The notes beneath the pieces are model-generated. The model was not told where the DNA came from, made no database searches, and saw only the letters and a program-made list of their open reading frames with translations. 64,000 nucleotides of DNA from Pseudomonas kermanshahensis (GTDB taxonomy: Bacteria; Pseudomonadota; Gammaproteobacteria; Pseudomonadales; Pseudomonadaceae), in NCBI RefSeq assembly GCF_014269205.2, contig NZ_JABWRY020000001.1, positions 2,356,001 through 2,420,000 of the forward strand, written 5' to 3'. Made by a program: the position numbers and the translations under genes. Shown in pieces: positions 35,434-43,109 of the stretch (positions within the stretch are counted from its first letter, which is position 1; each line of letters begins with the position of its first letter).

Positions 35434-36617
35434 ATGCTCGAGGCCAATTCGAAGATCGGCATGTACATCAGGATCACGATAAAGCCGATCAACAGGCCAA
35501 TGAACGTCATCAGCAGCGGCTCGAACAGCTTCACGAACCATTCCACCCAGCGACCAATCTCCTGGTCGTGAAAGTCGGCGCAACGCTCAAGCATTTCGCC
35601 AAGGTTGCCCGACTGCTCACCGGCGCGCAGCAGCCGCAGCGACACAGGCGTCACCAGCTGCCCAACTTCCAGCGCATCGGACAGCGGCAACCCCTCGGCC
35701 ACGCGCTGGCTGGCCTGTTCAAGACCCTGCGCGGCGGCGCTACCCAGCAGCCCGCGGGCCATGCCCATGGCCGTGAGGATAGGAATACCGCCTTGCAGGA
35801 GGATGCCCAGCGAGCGGTAGAAGCGCGCCAGTTCGTACATCATCAGCCGCTGGTGCAGCGCTGGCATGCGCCTGAGCTGGCGCGCTGCCCAGCGCCGTAC
35901 CAGCGGGTGGCGGCGCAGCAGCACCAGGGCGGTGATGCCCGCCACGCTGCCCAGCGCCAGCGGCAGTTGCTGGGCATGCAAGAACAACCCGATCTGCATC
36001 AGCAGGCGTGACAGCCACGGCAGCTCGGTACCCATGCCTTCGAACACCTGGCTGAAGCGCGGCACCACGTAGCCGAGCAAAAACAGCACCACGCCACCAC
36101 CGACCAGCAACAACAGCAGTGGGTAAACCGACGCCCCCACCAGTTTCTGCCGCACCAGGTCCAGGCGTTGCCGGTAGGCGATATAGCGGCCGAGGGCGTC
36201 GCCGAGGGCGCCAGTGCGCTCGCTGGACTGCACCAGCGCCACGTACAGGGCCGGGAATATCCTGGGCTGGCGGCCCAGCGCTTGAGACAGCGAGTGCCCC
36301 TCGTACAGCTGGCGCACCAGTTCGCCGAGCACCTTGCGCGAGGCCGCAGCGGGGGCTTTTTCCGCCAGGCTTTCCAGAGCATCGATCAATGGCAAGCCAG
36401 CGTTGAGCAGGGTCGACAGCTCCTGGCTGAACAACACCAGGTCAAAGCTCGCTTCGCGGCGCCAGGCCATGCCGCGCAAGGCGCTGCCCTGGCCCTTCAC
36501 GCTGACCACCCGCAAGCCTTGGTCCTCGACCTGGCGGCGCGCCTGGTCGGCATCTTCGGCATCGATCTGCAATTGCACCACGCCCTGTCTGCCCAGGGCC
36601 TTGAGGCTGTAGCGCAT
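35427..36617 (-). CDS. gspF: Type II secretion inner-membrane protein GspF
   Basis: The 396-residue platform protein has two T2SSF domains (about 60-185 and 265-385) with three membrane helices near 165-190, 215-235 and 370-392. FSQELSTLLNAGLPLIDALESLA and FYRSLGILLQGGIPILTAM are the paired family signatures. It would anchor the assembly ATPase and the pseudopilus. It follows gspG by 11 bases. No gspE ATPase, secretin or gspC is next to it. Confidence 0.9.
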   Translation of the reverse strand: MRYSLKALGRQGVVQLQIDAEDADQARRQVEDQGLRVVSVKGQGSALRGMAWRREASFDLVLFSQELSTLLNAGLPLIDALESLAEKAPAAASRKVLGELVRQLYEGHSLSQALGRQPRIFPALYVALVQSSERTGALGDALGRYIAYRQRLDLVRQKLVGASVYPLLLLLVGGGVVLFLLGYVVPRFSQVFEGMGTELPWLSRLLMQIGLFLHAQQLPLALGSVAGITALVLLRRHPLVRRWAARQLRRMPALHQRLMMYELARFYRSLGILLQGGIPILTAMGMARGLLGSAAAQGLEQASQRVAEGLPLSDALEVGQLVTPVSLRLLRAGEQSGNLGEMLERCADFHDQEIGRWVEWFVKLFEPLLMTFIGLLIGFIVILMYMPIFELASSIH

Positions 36618-36628
36618 GGCCGAGCTCC

Positions 36629-37054
36629 TTATTGCCAGCTGGTGATTTCGGCGTTCTCACCGTCGCCACCGGGCTGGCCGTCCTTGCCCATCGACAGCAG
36701 GTCGTACTCGCCGCCGTTCTCACCGGGTTGCCGGTAGATGTAGGCGCGGCCCCACGGGTCTTGCGGCACGGCCTTCTGCAGGTACGGGCCGGTCCAGCGG
36801 GCCTCGCCGCTTGGGGCGATGACCAGTGCCTGCAAGCCTTGTTCACTGTTGGGGTAATGCCCGACTTCCAGGCGATAGAGGTCCAGGGCTTTGCTCAAAC
36901 CCTCGATCTGCGCCCGCGCCACCTTGACCTCCGAGCGGCCAAGCTGGCTGAAGTACTTGGGCGCGACGATACCGGCCAGCAGGCCGAGCACAACCAGCAC
37001 CACGAGGAGTTCGAGCAGGGTGAAGCCACGTTGGGGGTTGGATCTGCGCTGCAT
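36629..37054 (-). CDS. gspG: Type II secretion major pseudopilin GspG
   Basis: This 141-residue pseudopilin begins at MQRRSNPQRGFTLLELLVVL, with the prepilin-peptidase site G/FTLLE and the hydrophobic helix behind it. The C-terminal part holds WTGPYLQKAVPQDPWGRAYIYRQPG and GEYDLLSMGKDGQPGG, the calcium-loop and GspG-specific features. GGAGGG precedes the ATG at 37054. It is co-transcribed with gspF. Confidence 0.92.
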   Translation of the reverse strand: MQRRSNPQRGFTLLELLVVLVVLGLLAGIVAPKYFSQLGRSEVKVARAQIEGLSKALDLYRLEVGHYPNSEQGLQALVIAPSGEARWTGPYLQKAVPQDPWGRAYIYRQPGENGGEYDLLSMGKDGQPGGDGENAEITSWQ

Positions 37055-37239
37055 GGTGATGCCCTCCGCTGCGTAGGAACATGCTGTGGCAGGCACCATG
37101 CAACAGCCGTGCACGTCTGCCTCGGGGCCTTGCGCCATGCGGTGCAGGAAGCGGCACAGTGCTTGCGTCGTGGTCTGCAACCTCGGGTTTTCCGGGGCAT
37201 TTCCCCCACATCGGGGGCCACGACGAAGAGGCGACCGAC

Positions 37240-37833
37240 ATGCGTGGACTTATCCTGGGTTTGATCTGGCTGGCGGCGGGTGCCGCCCAGGCCGATGTGT
37301 ACATCTCCATCGATGCCAAGGGCGGCTACGTACTGACCAACGTCCATCGGCCCGGGCGCCAGTATCAGCGGGTGATCAGCGAACCGCTGGCCCAGGCGGG
37401 CGCTGCCGGTGCGCAAATGATCACCGGGCGGCCCTATGCCGAGCTGGTGGCCGCTGCAGCGTTGGCCCACAACGTGCCGCAAGCACTGCTGCATGCGCTG
37501 ATCAAGGCTGAGTCGGGCTACAACCCCAAGGCCCGCTCGCCGGCGGGCGCGGTGGGGCTGATGCAGCTGATGCCCGATACCGCGCGTGAGATGGGCGTGG
37601 AGAACGCCCTGGATCCTGAGGACAATGTACAGGGTGGGGCACGCTACCTGAAACGCATGCTGACCCTGTTCGACAATGACATCACCCTGGCCGTGGCCGC
37701 CTATAACGCCGGCCCCGACGCGGTGCTGCGCCGTGGGGCAGTGCCACCGTACGCCGAAACCCGCCGCTACGTGCCCAACGTGCTGCGCGATTACCGCAAG
37801 CTGCAAGGGCTGGCGGACGACTCGCCGCTGTAG
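37240..37833 (+). CDS. Lytic transglycosylase (SLT domain)
   Basis: The 197-residue protein has a signal peptide (MRGLILGLIWLAAGAAQA, cleavage near residue 18), a short DUF4124-like stretch (DVYISIDAKGGYVLTNVH) and a goose-type SLT domain (about 70-180). The catalytic glutamate is in HALIKAESGYNPKARSPAGAVGLMQLMP, and VAAYNAGPDAV is the third family motif. It cleaves peptidoglycan in the periplasm. It is divergent from gspGF, so it may open the wall for a secretion or pseudopilus apparatus. AGAGG precedes the ATG. Confidence 0.9.
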   Translation: MRGLILGLIWLAAGAAQADVYISIDAKGGYVLTNVHRPGRQYQRVISEPLAQAGAAGAQMITGRPYAELVAAAALAHNVPQALLHALIKAESGYNPKARSPAGAVGLMQLMPDTAREMGVENALDPEDNVQGGARYLKRMLTLFDNDITLAVAAYNAGPDAVLRRGAVPPYAETRRYVPNVLRDYRKLQGLADDSPL

Positions 37834-37952
37834 GAAAACGACGTGGCCGAGCAGCGCGGCGGCCACCCTTCGGCGGATGACATCAATTTAGAACCATGGT
37901 TCCCCCAACTCTGGGCTATAACCTTCAAAGGTGCCCAGCTGTGGAGTCCGCC

Positions 37953-39413
37953 ATGGACATCGCCCCCCGTTCCGACGCCCTTGGAGTGCCTGCCGGTACC
38001 GAGGCGACAGCCCCACGCAAGCCGTTCAACCTGCTGCGCTGGTATGCCTGGGTCAGCCTGGCCATCATCCTTTCGGTCGCGGTCGGGCTGGGGCTGATCT
38101 CCAGCCGTTTCATCATCGATGAAAGCGTCGAGCGCGATGCGCTGTTGTCCGCTCAGTTCATCACCTCTATCGCTGATGCTGAAGTGCGCCATGTGTCGAT
38201 CCCCAATGTGCGCACCATGGGCGAATTGCTGGACCCGCGTACCGATCGCACGGCGCTGCCGGATGTCGACCCCGATGCCCGGCGCAAGGCTAGGGGCGAG
38301 TTTCTCGACCACATCGCCCACCTGCCGGACATGCTGCTGGCCAATATCTATGCGCCGGACCGCACGGTGATCTGGTCGACCAACCCGGCGCTGATCGGCA
38401 AGTTGATCGAAGGCGACGACGACCTGGACCGCGCCTTCGAGTACAAAATGCGGGTCTCGGCCAGCTACCACGACTTCGAACGGGCACGCGAAGAGCAAAA
38501 GTTCGTGACCCTGCCTGAGCAGTTGTTCATTGAAAACTACATACCGCTGTTCGACGCCGATGGCGAGCACGTCACGGCCATGGTGGAGATCTACAAGGAA
38601 CCGCATGACCTGATCGTGCGCATCGAACATGGCCTGATCCTCATCTGGATGGCGATCACCGTCGGCGCCGGGCTGGTCTATATCGGCCTGTACGGCATCA
38701 TGCGCCGCGCGGCCAAGCTGCTGGCGGTGCAGCAGAAACGGCTGATCAACAATGAAACCTACGTGGCCTTGGGCGAGGTGTCTTCGGCGGTGGCGCACAG
38801 CTTGCGCAACCCGCTGGCGAGCATCCGCTCCAGTGCCGAGCTTGCGCAGGCGTTCGACGAGGGCCCGGCGCAAAGGAACATCAACGACATCATCAGCCAA
38901 GTCGACCGCATGTCGCAGTGGATCCGCCAGCTGTTGCAGTCACTGCGCCCGCTCAATGACGAGGCGGTGGCGGTGGACCTGCCGCAGGCGCTGCAGGAAA
39001 GCCTGCAGACCTTTGCGGTACCGCTGGCGCGCAGCGGCGTCACCCTCGACCTGCAACCGTTACCGGCGGTTCAGGTGTTGGGGCACCCGGCGTTACTGCG
39101 GCAGATTTTCAGCAGTTTGATTGCCAACGCACTGGAGTCGATGGAGCAGGGCGGGAAGTTGCGTGTCGAGGTGGTGCGCCACGACCGGCGCGGCCTGACG
39201 CTGCGCCTGTCCGATAGCGGCAAGGGCATGACCGAGCAACAGCAGCGCATGGCCTTCAGGCCGTTCTTCACCACCAAGCAGGGCGGGCTGGGCGTTGGCT
39301 TGGTTCTGGTCAAACGCATCATGGAGCGCTTTGGTGGCGCGGTGAGGTTGAGCAGCAGCCTAGGGCATGGCACCCGCGTTTCGCTGAATTTCAGGTTGGC
39401 CAAGTCTTCTTAG
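37953..39413 (+). CDS. Membrane sensor histidine kinase (first of a tandem pair)
   Basis: The 486-residue kinase has a membrane helix at about 31-52, a periplasmic domain to about residue 228 (FLDHIAHLPDMLLANIYAPD, FIENYIPLFDADGE), a second helix to about 250, a dimerisation domain with His282 in VAHSLRNPL and a GHKL ATPase with GKGM and GLGVGLVLVKRI. It aligns along its whole length, same residue numbering, with the next kinase at 39698-41191. GGAG precedes the ATG at 37953. It has no response regulator of its own directly after it; the regulator follows the second kinase. Confidence 0.9.
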   Translation: MDIAPRSDALGVPAGTEATAPRKPFNLLRWYAWVSLAIILSVAVGLGLISSRFIIDESVERDALLSAQFITSIADAEVRHVSIPNVRTMGELLDPRTDRTALPDVDPDARRKARGEFLDHIAHLPDMLLANIYAPDRTVIWSTNPALIGKLIEGDDDLDRAFEYKMRVSASYHDFERAREEQKFVTLPEQLFIENYIPLFDADGEHVTAMVEIYKEPHDLIVRIEHGLILIWMAITVGAGLVYIGLYGIMRRAAKLLAVQQKRLINNETYVALGEVSSAVAHSLRNPLASIRSSAELAQAFDEGPAQRNINDIISQVDRMSQWIRQLLQSLRPLNDEAVAVDLPQALQESLQTFAVPLARSGVTLDLQPLPAVQVLGHPALLRQIFSSLIANALESMEQGGKLRVEVVRHDRRGLTLRLSDSGKGMTEQQQRMAFRPFFTTKQGGLGVGLVLVKRIMERFGGAVRLSSSLGHGTRVSLNFRLAKSS

Positions 39414-39462
39414 TGGGCTTTAGGTTCAGATCGCAAGTATATGATTTATAACAGCTAGATTT

Positions 39463-39485
39463 TTTTGGGTAATGGTTACCCAAAA
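39463..39485. promoter_or_regulatory. Perfect palindrome, candidate upstream activator site
   Basis: TTTTGGGTAA and its exact reverse complement TTACCCAAAA are separated by TGG. The site is centred about 119 bases ahead of the start point expected from the -24/-12 promoter at 39566, the normal distance for an NtrC-type enhancer. It lies between the two kinase genes in an AT-rich gap. Confidence 0.55.
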
Positions 39486-39565
39486 GTGGGGACTGAAGCT
39501 TGACCAGGGTTTAATAAGTTATCTCAAGTGATTGAAAAATATGAATATGTCTTTTCTTTAGCCTA

Positions 39566-39582
39566 CTGGCTGATTTTTTGCA
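39566..39582 (+). promoter_or_regulatory. Sigma-54 promoter (-24/-12)
   Basis: CTGGC, seven bases, TTGCA fits the YTGGCACGN4TTGCW consensus with exact spacing between the invariant GG and GC. Transcription would start near 39593 and read the second kinase and the sigma-54-dependent regulator. Confidence 0.65.
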
Positions 39583-39697
39583 ACGTGAGCATGGCAACAA
39601 CGGGTCGCCTTGGCGACCTGGGTGAAGTGCCATTAAATTGCTACTAATCGTGGCAAGGGTGCGCTTCTGAACGGACGCCCAGCGCGGGAACCCCTCA

Positions 39698-41191
39698 ATG
39701 CAGATGCTGGAAAACGAAGTGCCCGACAAAGCGTCTGCGGCCACCCGTGGTTTTGCGGCGCCGTTGCGCGAGTTCAACCTGTTGCGTTGGTTTTCGATCA
39801 TCAGCCTGGTGATCATCGCCACGGTGGCCGGTGGCCTGGGCTATGTGTCGACGCGCTTCGTGGTGCGCGACAGCGTGGAGCGCGATGCCATGCTCACCGC
39901 TCAGTTCATCCAGGCCATGGCCCAGGCCGAGGTCCGCCATTCGCAACTGCCGCCGGGCACCACCATGGGCGAACTGCTCGATCCGCGCCTTGACCTGCAA
40001 CACCTGCAGTTCACCCCGGCGTTGGCCGAATCGACCCGTGTCGAGTTCCTCGACCACGTCGAACACCTGCCCGATACCCTGCTGGCCAACGTCTACGCCC
40101 GCGACCGGACCATTGTCTGGTCCACCAACCCTCAGTTGATTGGCGAGCGGATCGAGGAGGACGGCGACCTGGAGCGCGCGTTCCGTTCGCGCAAAGCGGT
40201 GTCTGCCAGCTACCACCAGGCCGAGGACGACCGTGAAGAACAGAAGTTTCTGCGCGAACCCAAGTACCTGTTCATCGAAAACTACATCCCGCTGTTCGAC
40301 AGCCAAGGCGAGCAGGTGCTGTCGATGGTGGAAATCTACAAGGAGCCGCAGGACCTGATCCGGCGTATCCAGCGCGGTTATGTACTGATCTGGGCCTCGA
40401 CCCTGATGGGTGGCGCGCTGATTTACTTTGGCCTGTTCTGGATCGTGCGCCGGGCGGCGCTGATGCTCAACCAGCAGCAAGACCGCCTGGTAGCCAGTGA
40501 AACCTACGTGGCACTGGGCGAAATGTCCTCTGCGGTGGCCCACAGCCTGCGCAACCCGTTGGCCAACATCCGCTCCAGCGCCGAACTGGCCCAGGAGATC
40601 GCCAACCCCACCGCACAGAAGAACATCACCGACATCATCAGCCAGGTCGACCGCATGTCACGTTGGGTGCGCGACTTGCTGGTGTCGTTGCGCCCGACCA
40701 GTGACGAGCCCGAGGCCGTGGACCTGGTCGCATCCATCGAGGACACCCACCTGGCCTTCGCCCAGCAGATGGCGCGCAACGGCGTGCAGTTCTGCTACGA
40801 GGGCCCCGACGTGCAGTGTGTGGCCAGCCAGCCGCTGCAGCTGACGCAAATCCTCAACAGCTTGTTTTCCAATGCCCTTGAAGCCATGCCGGCAGGGGGT
40901 GTGCTACGCGCCCAAGTGAACGTGCAGGACGGCCAACGTGCCATGCTGCTGCTCAGCGATACCGGCAAGGGCATGAGCCAACAGCAGGAACGGATGGTGT
41001 TCAAGCCGTTCTTCACCACCAAGCAGGGCGGCCTCGGTGTAGGCCTGGCCCTGGTGCAACGCATCATGGAGCGTTTTGGCGGCTCGGTCAGCCTGAGCAG
41101 CCGCGAAGAGGAAGGAACCCGCGTAAGCCTTACTTTCAATATCGCAGCGGGAGGGGACCATGGAACACAGCATCCTGGTAGTCGAGGATGA
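39698..41191 (+). CDS. Membrane sensor histidine kinase (second of a tandem pair)
   Basis: This 497-residue kinase has helices at about 31-52 and 228-252, a periplasmic sensor between them, a dimerisation domain with His282 in VAHSLRNPLANIRSSAELAQ and a GHKL ATPase with GKGM and GLGVGLALVQRI. It is a close paralog of the kinase at 37953-39413. Its 3' end overlaps the response regulator by 32 bases, so the two are translationally linked. A sigma-54 promoter lies about 105 bases ahead. ATG 39704, two codons in, is an alternative start. The signal is unknown. Confidence 0.9.
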   Translation: MQMLENEVPDKASAATRGFAAPLREFNLLRWFSIISLVIIATVAGGLGYVSTRFVVRDSVERDAMLTAQFIQAMAQAEVRHSQLPPGTTMGELLDPRLDLQHLQFTPALAESTRVEFLDHVEHLPDTLLANVYARDRTIVWSTNPQLIGERIEEDGDLERAFRSRKAVSASYHQAEDDREEQKFLREPKYLFIENYIPLFDSQGEQVLSMVEIYKEPQDLIRRIQRGYVLIWASTLMGGALIYFGLFWIVRRAALMLNQQQDRLVASETYVALGEMSSAVAHSLRNPLANIRSSAELAQEIANPTAQKNITDIISQVDRMSRWVRDLLVSLRPTSDEPEAVDLVASIEDTHLAFAQQMARNGVQFCYEGPDVQCVASQPLQLTQILNSLFSNALEAMPAGGVLRAQVNVQDGQRAMLLLSDTGKGMSQQQERMVFKPFFTTKQGGLGVGLALVQRIMERFGGSVSLSSREEEGTRVSLTFNIAAGGDHGTQHPGSRG

Positions 41192-42587
41192 TGAAATCCT
41201 TGCTGACAACATTCGCACCTACCTGAGCCTCAAGGGTTACGAGGTGACGGTCTGCCACAGCGCGGAGCTTGCGCTGGAGCAGATCAAGCAGGCCCAGCCC
41301 GATGCGGTGCTGACCGACAACTCGTTGCCAGGCATGAGTGGGCATGACCTGTTGCGCGTGCTGGTGGCGCAGGCGCCCGCGCTCAAGGTCATCATGATGA
41401 CCGGCTACGGCAATGTCGAAGACGCGGTGCAGGCCATGAAGGAGGGCGCCTTTCATTATCTGACCAAGCCGGTGGTGCTGGCCGAGCTTAAACTGACCCT
41501 GGACAAGGCCCTGGCGGCTGAAAGGATGGAGCGCACCTTGTCGTTCTACCAGGAGCGCGAGGCGCAGAAGTCCGGGCTGCAGGCACTGATTGGCGAGTCG
41601 CCGGTGATGCACAGCCTCAAGCACACCCTGCGCCAGGTGCTGGACGCCGAGCGGCGCATGGCCAGCGACGACCTGCCGCCGGTGTTGGTAGAGGGTGAGA
41701 CCGGTACTGGTAAGGAACTGGTGGCCCGGGCCCTGCATTTTGATGGCTCGCGCAGCAAGGGCCCATTCATCGAATTCAACTGCGCATCGATCCCGGCCAA
41801 CTTGCTGGAGGCGGAGTTGTTTGGCCATGAAAAAGGCGCGTTCACCGATGCCAAGGAGCGCCGCGTAGGCCTGGTCGAGGCCGCTGATGGCGGCACGCTG
41901 TTCCTCGATGAAATCGGCGAGATGGACCTTGTGCTGCAGGCCAAGCTGCTCAAACTGCTGGAGGATCGCAGCATCCGCCGCATTGGCGCGGTCAAGGAGC
42001 GCAAGGTCGACTTGCGGGTGATCAGCGCTACCAACTGCAACCTCGAACAGATGGTGCAGCAAGGCAAGTTCCGCCGCGACCTGTTCTTCCGGCTACGCAT
42101 CATCGCCTTGAAGGTACCGCGGCTGTATGCCCGGGGGCAGGATATCCTGCTGTTGGCCAGGCATTTTTTAGCGCACCACGGGCGGCGCTATGGCAAGCCG
42201 AACCTGCGTTTTTCCGCCGAGGCAGAGGCCCTGATGCTGAGCTACAGCTGGCCTGGCAACGTGCGCGAACTGCGCAACATGCTGGAGCAGACGGTGTTGC
42301 TGGCACCCAATGAGGTGGTGCAATCGCATCAGTTGAACCTGTGCATGACGCTGATCGACGAGCCGTTGATACAGCAGCAGGCGCCTGCAGTATTTGAGAT
42401 GCCACGGCATGAGCCAGAGCCGGGTACCAGCCTGCCGGACATGGAGCGGGATTTGGTGTGCAAGACCTTGGACCGGACTGACTGGAATGTGACCAAGTCG
42501 GCGCGGATGCTGGGGCTATCGCGGGATATGCTGCGTTACCGGATCGAAAAGCTCGGGTTGACCAGGCCAGACAAGCGGCAGTGGTGA
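41160..42587 (+). CDS. Sigma-54-dependent response regulator (NtrC family)
   Basis: The 475-residue protein has a receiver (1-120, phospho-acceptor Asp53 in AVLTDNSLPG), an AAA+ domain (about 140-380) with Walker A GETGTGKELV, Walker B FLDEIGEMD and a C-terminal Fis-type helix-turn-helix (WNVTKSARMLGLSRDMLRYR). The sigma-54 contact loop reads GAFTDA in place of the canonical GAFTGA. It should activate sigma-54 promoters when phosphorylated by one or both kinases upstream. The -24/-12 promoter ahead of the second kinase suggests positive autoregulation. Confidence 0.93.
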   Translation: MEHSILVVEDDEILADNIRTYLSLKGYEVTVCHSAELALEQIKQAQPDAVLTDNSLPGMSGHDLLRVLVAQAPALKVIMMTGYGNVEDAVQAMKEGAFHYLTKPVVLAELKLTLDKALAAERMERTLSFYQEREAQKSGLQALIGESPVMHSLKHTLRQVLDAERRMASDDLPPVLVEGETGTGKELVARALHFDGSRSKGPFIEFNCASIPANLLEAELFGHEKGAFTDAKERRVGLVEAADGGTLFLDEIGEMDLVLQAKLLKLLEDRSIRRIGAVKERKVDLRVISATNCNLEQMVQQGKFRRDLFFRLRIIALKVPRLYARGQDILLLARHFLAHHGRRYGKPNLRFSAEAEALMLSYSWPGNVRELRNMLEQTVLLAPNEVVQSHQLNLCMTLIDEPLIQQQAPAVFEMPRHEPEPGTSLPDMERDLVCKTLDRTDWNVTKSARMLGLSRDMLRYRIEKLGLTRPDKRQW

Positions 42588-42625
42588 GCATTGCCCCCTT
42601 TTCTTAGGCCAAGCGCGCGCTCTGG

Positions 42626-42719
42626 GTAGGAGCAGCCTTGTGCTGCGAAGAGGCCGGCAACTACACAGTGAATCTTCGCTGCTGGCGCCGGCCTCTTCGC
42701 AGCACAAGGCTGCTCCTAC
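42626..42719. repeat. Paired inverted REP element (GTAGGAGCAGCC type)
   Basis: GTAGGAGCAGCCTTG... (42626-42657) and its reverse complement (42688-42719) are separated by 30 bases. It lies between the convergent regulator gene and the small secreted-protein gene, and matches the element at 1622-1720 at nearly every arm position. Confidence 0.86.
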
Positions 42720-42726
42720 AGGGGGG

Positions 42727-43017
42727 TCAAGGGTTGCCCGTGCTCGTGCCTTGGCGCCCAGTACCTTCCGAGCCACTGCCATCCATCCCTGGCAAATCCC
42801 GTCCATCATCCTGGGTGGCTGGCGGGCTCTCGGGGTCATTGCCCTCGATCCGCGGGTCGGTGTCGCGTGGCATCGGCTTTTCAATGGGGTTGAGCGTGCT
42901 GTCTACACCCGGTGTCGGCGCTGGGTTGTGCGGGTCGTCGGGGTAGGTGGGCCCAGTGCCGACCGCCAGGGCCAGCGGTGAAACCAGTACGGCTGCAAGC
43001 AGGAAGGTGCGGATCAT
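42727..43017 (-). CDS. Small secreted proline/aspartate-rich protein
   Basis: The 96-residue product begins at MIRTFLLAAVLVSPLALAVG, a clear signal peptide. The rest is disordered in appearance, rich in Pro, Asp, Gly, Ser and Thr (YPDDPHNPAPTP, PMPRDTDPRIEG). AGGAG lies ahead of the ATG at 43017, which is the main reason to accept it. No family is recognised. It lies downstream of the gluconate permease on the same strand with a gap of about 90 bases, and may be in the same transcript. Confidence 0.65.
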   Translation of the reverse strand: MIRTFLLAAVLVSPLALAVGTGPTYPDDPHNPAPTPGVDSTLNPIEKPMPRDTDPRIEGNDPESPPATQDDGRDLPGMDGSGSEGTGRQGTSTGNP

Positions 43018-43109
43018 GGGGCAAGCTCCTTTGCATCGGGATGGGGGCAAGGCTTCTATTTCGATTGGGCCATTAAGCCCGCGCCTGGTGCCCCCACCCC
43101 GATCAACGG

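Noticed and set aside
37891..37902. Palindrome GAACCATGGTTC ahead of the first tandem kinase
   Set aside because: It is a perfect 12-base dyad but does not resemble the palindrome found ahead of the second kinase and may be chance; recorded here only.
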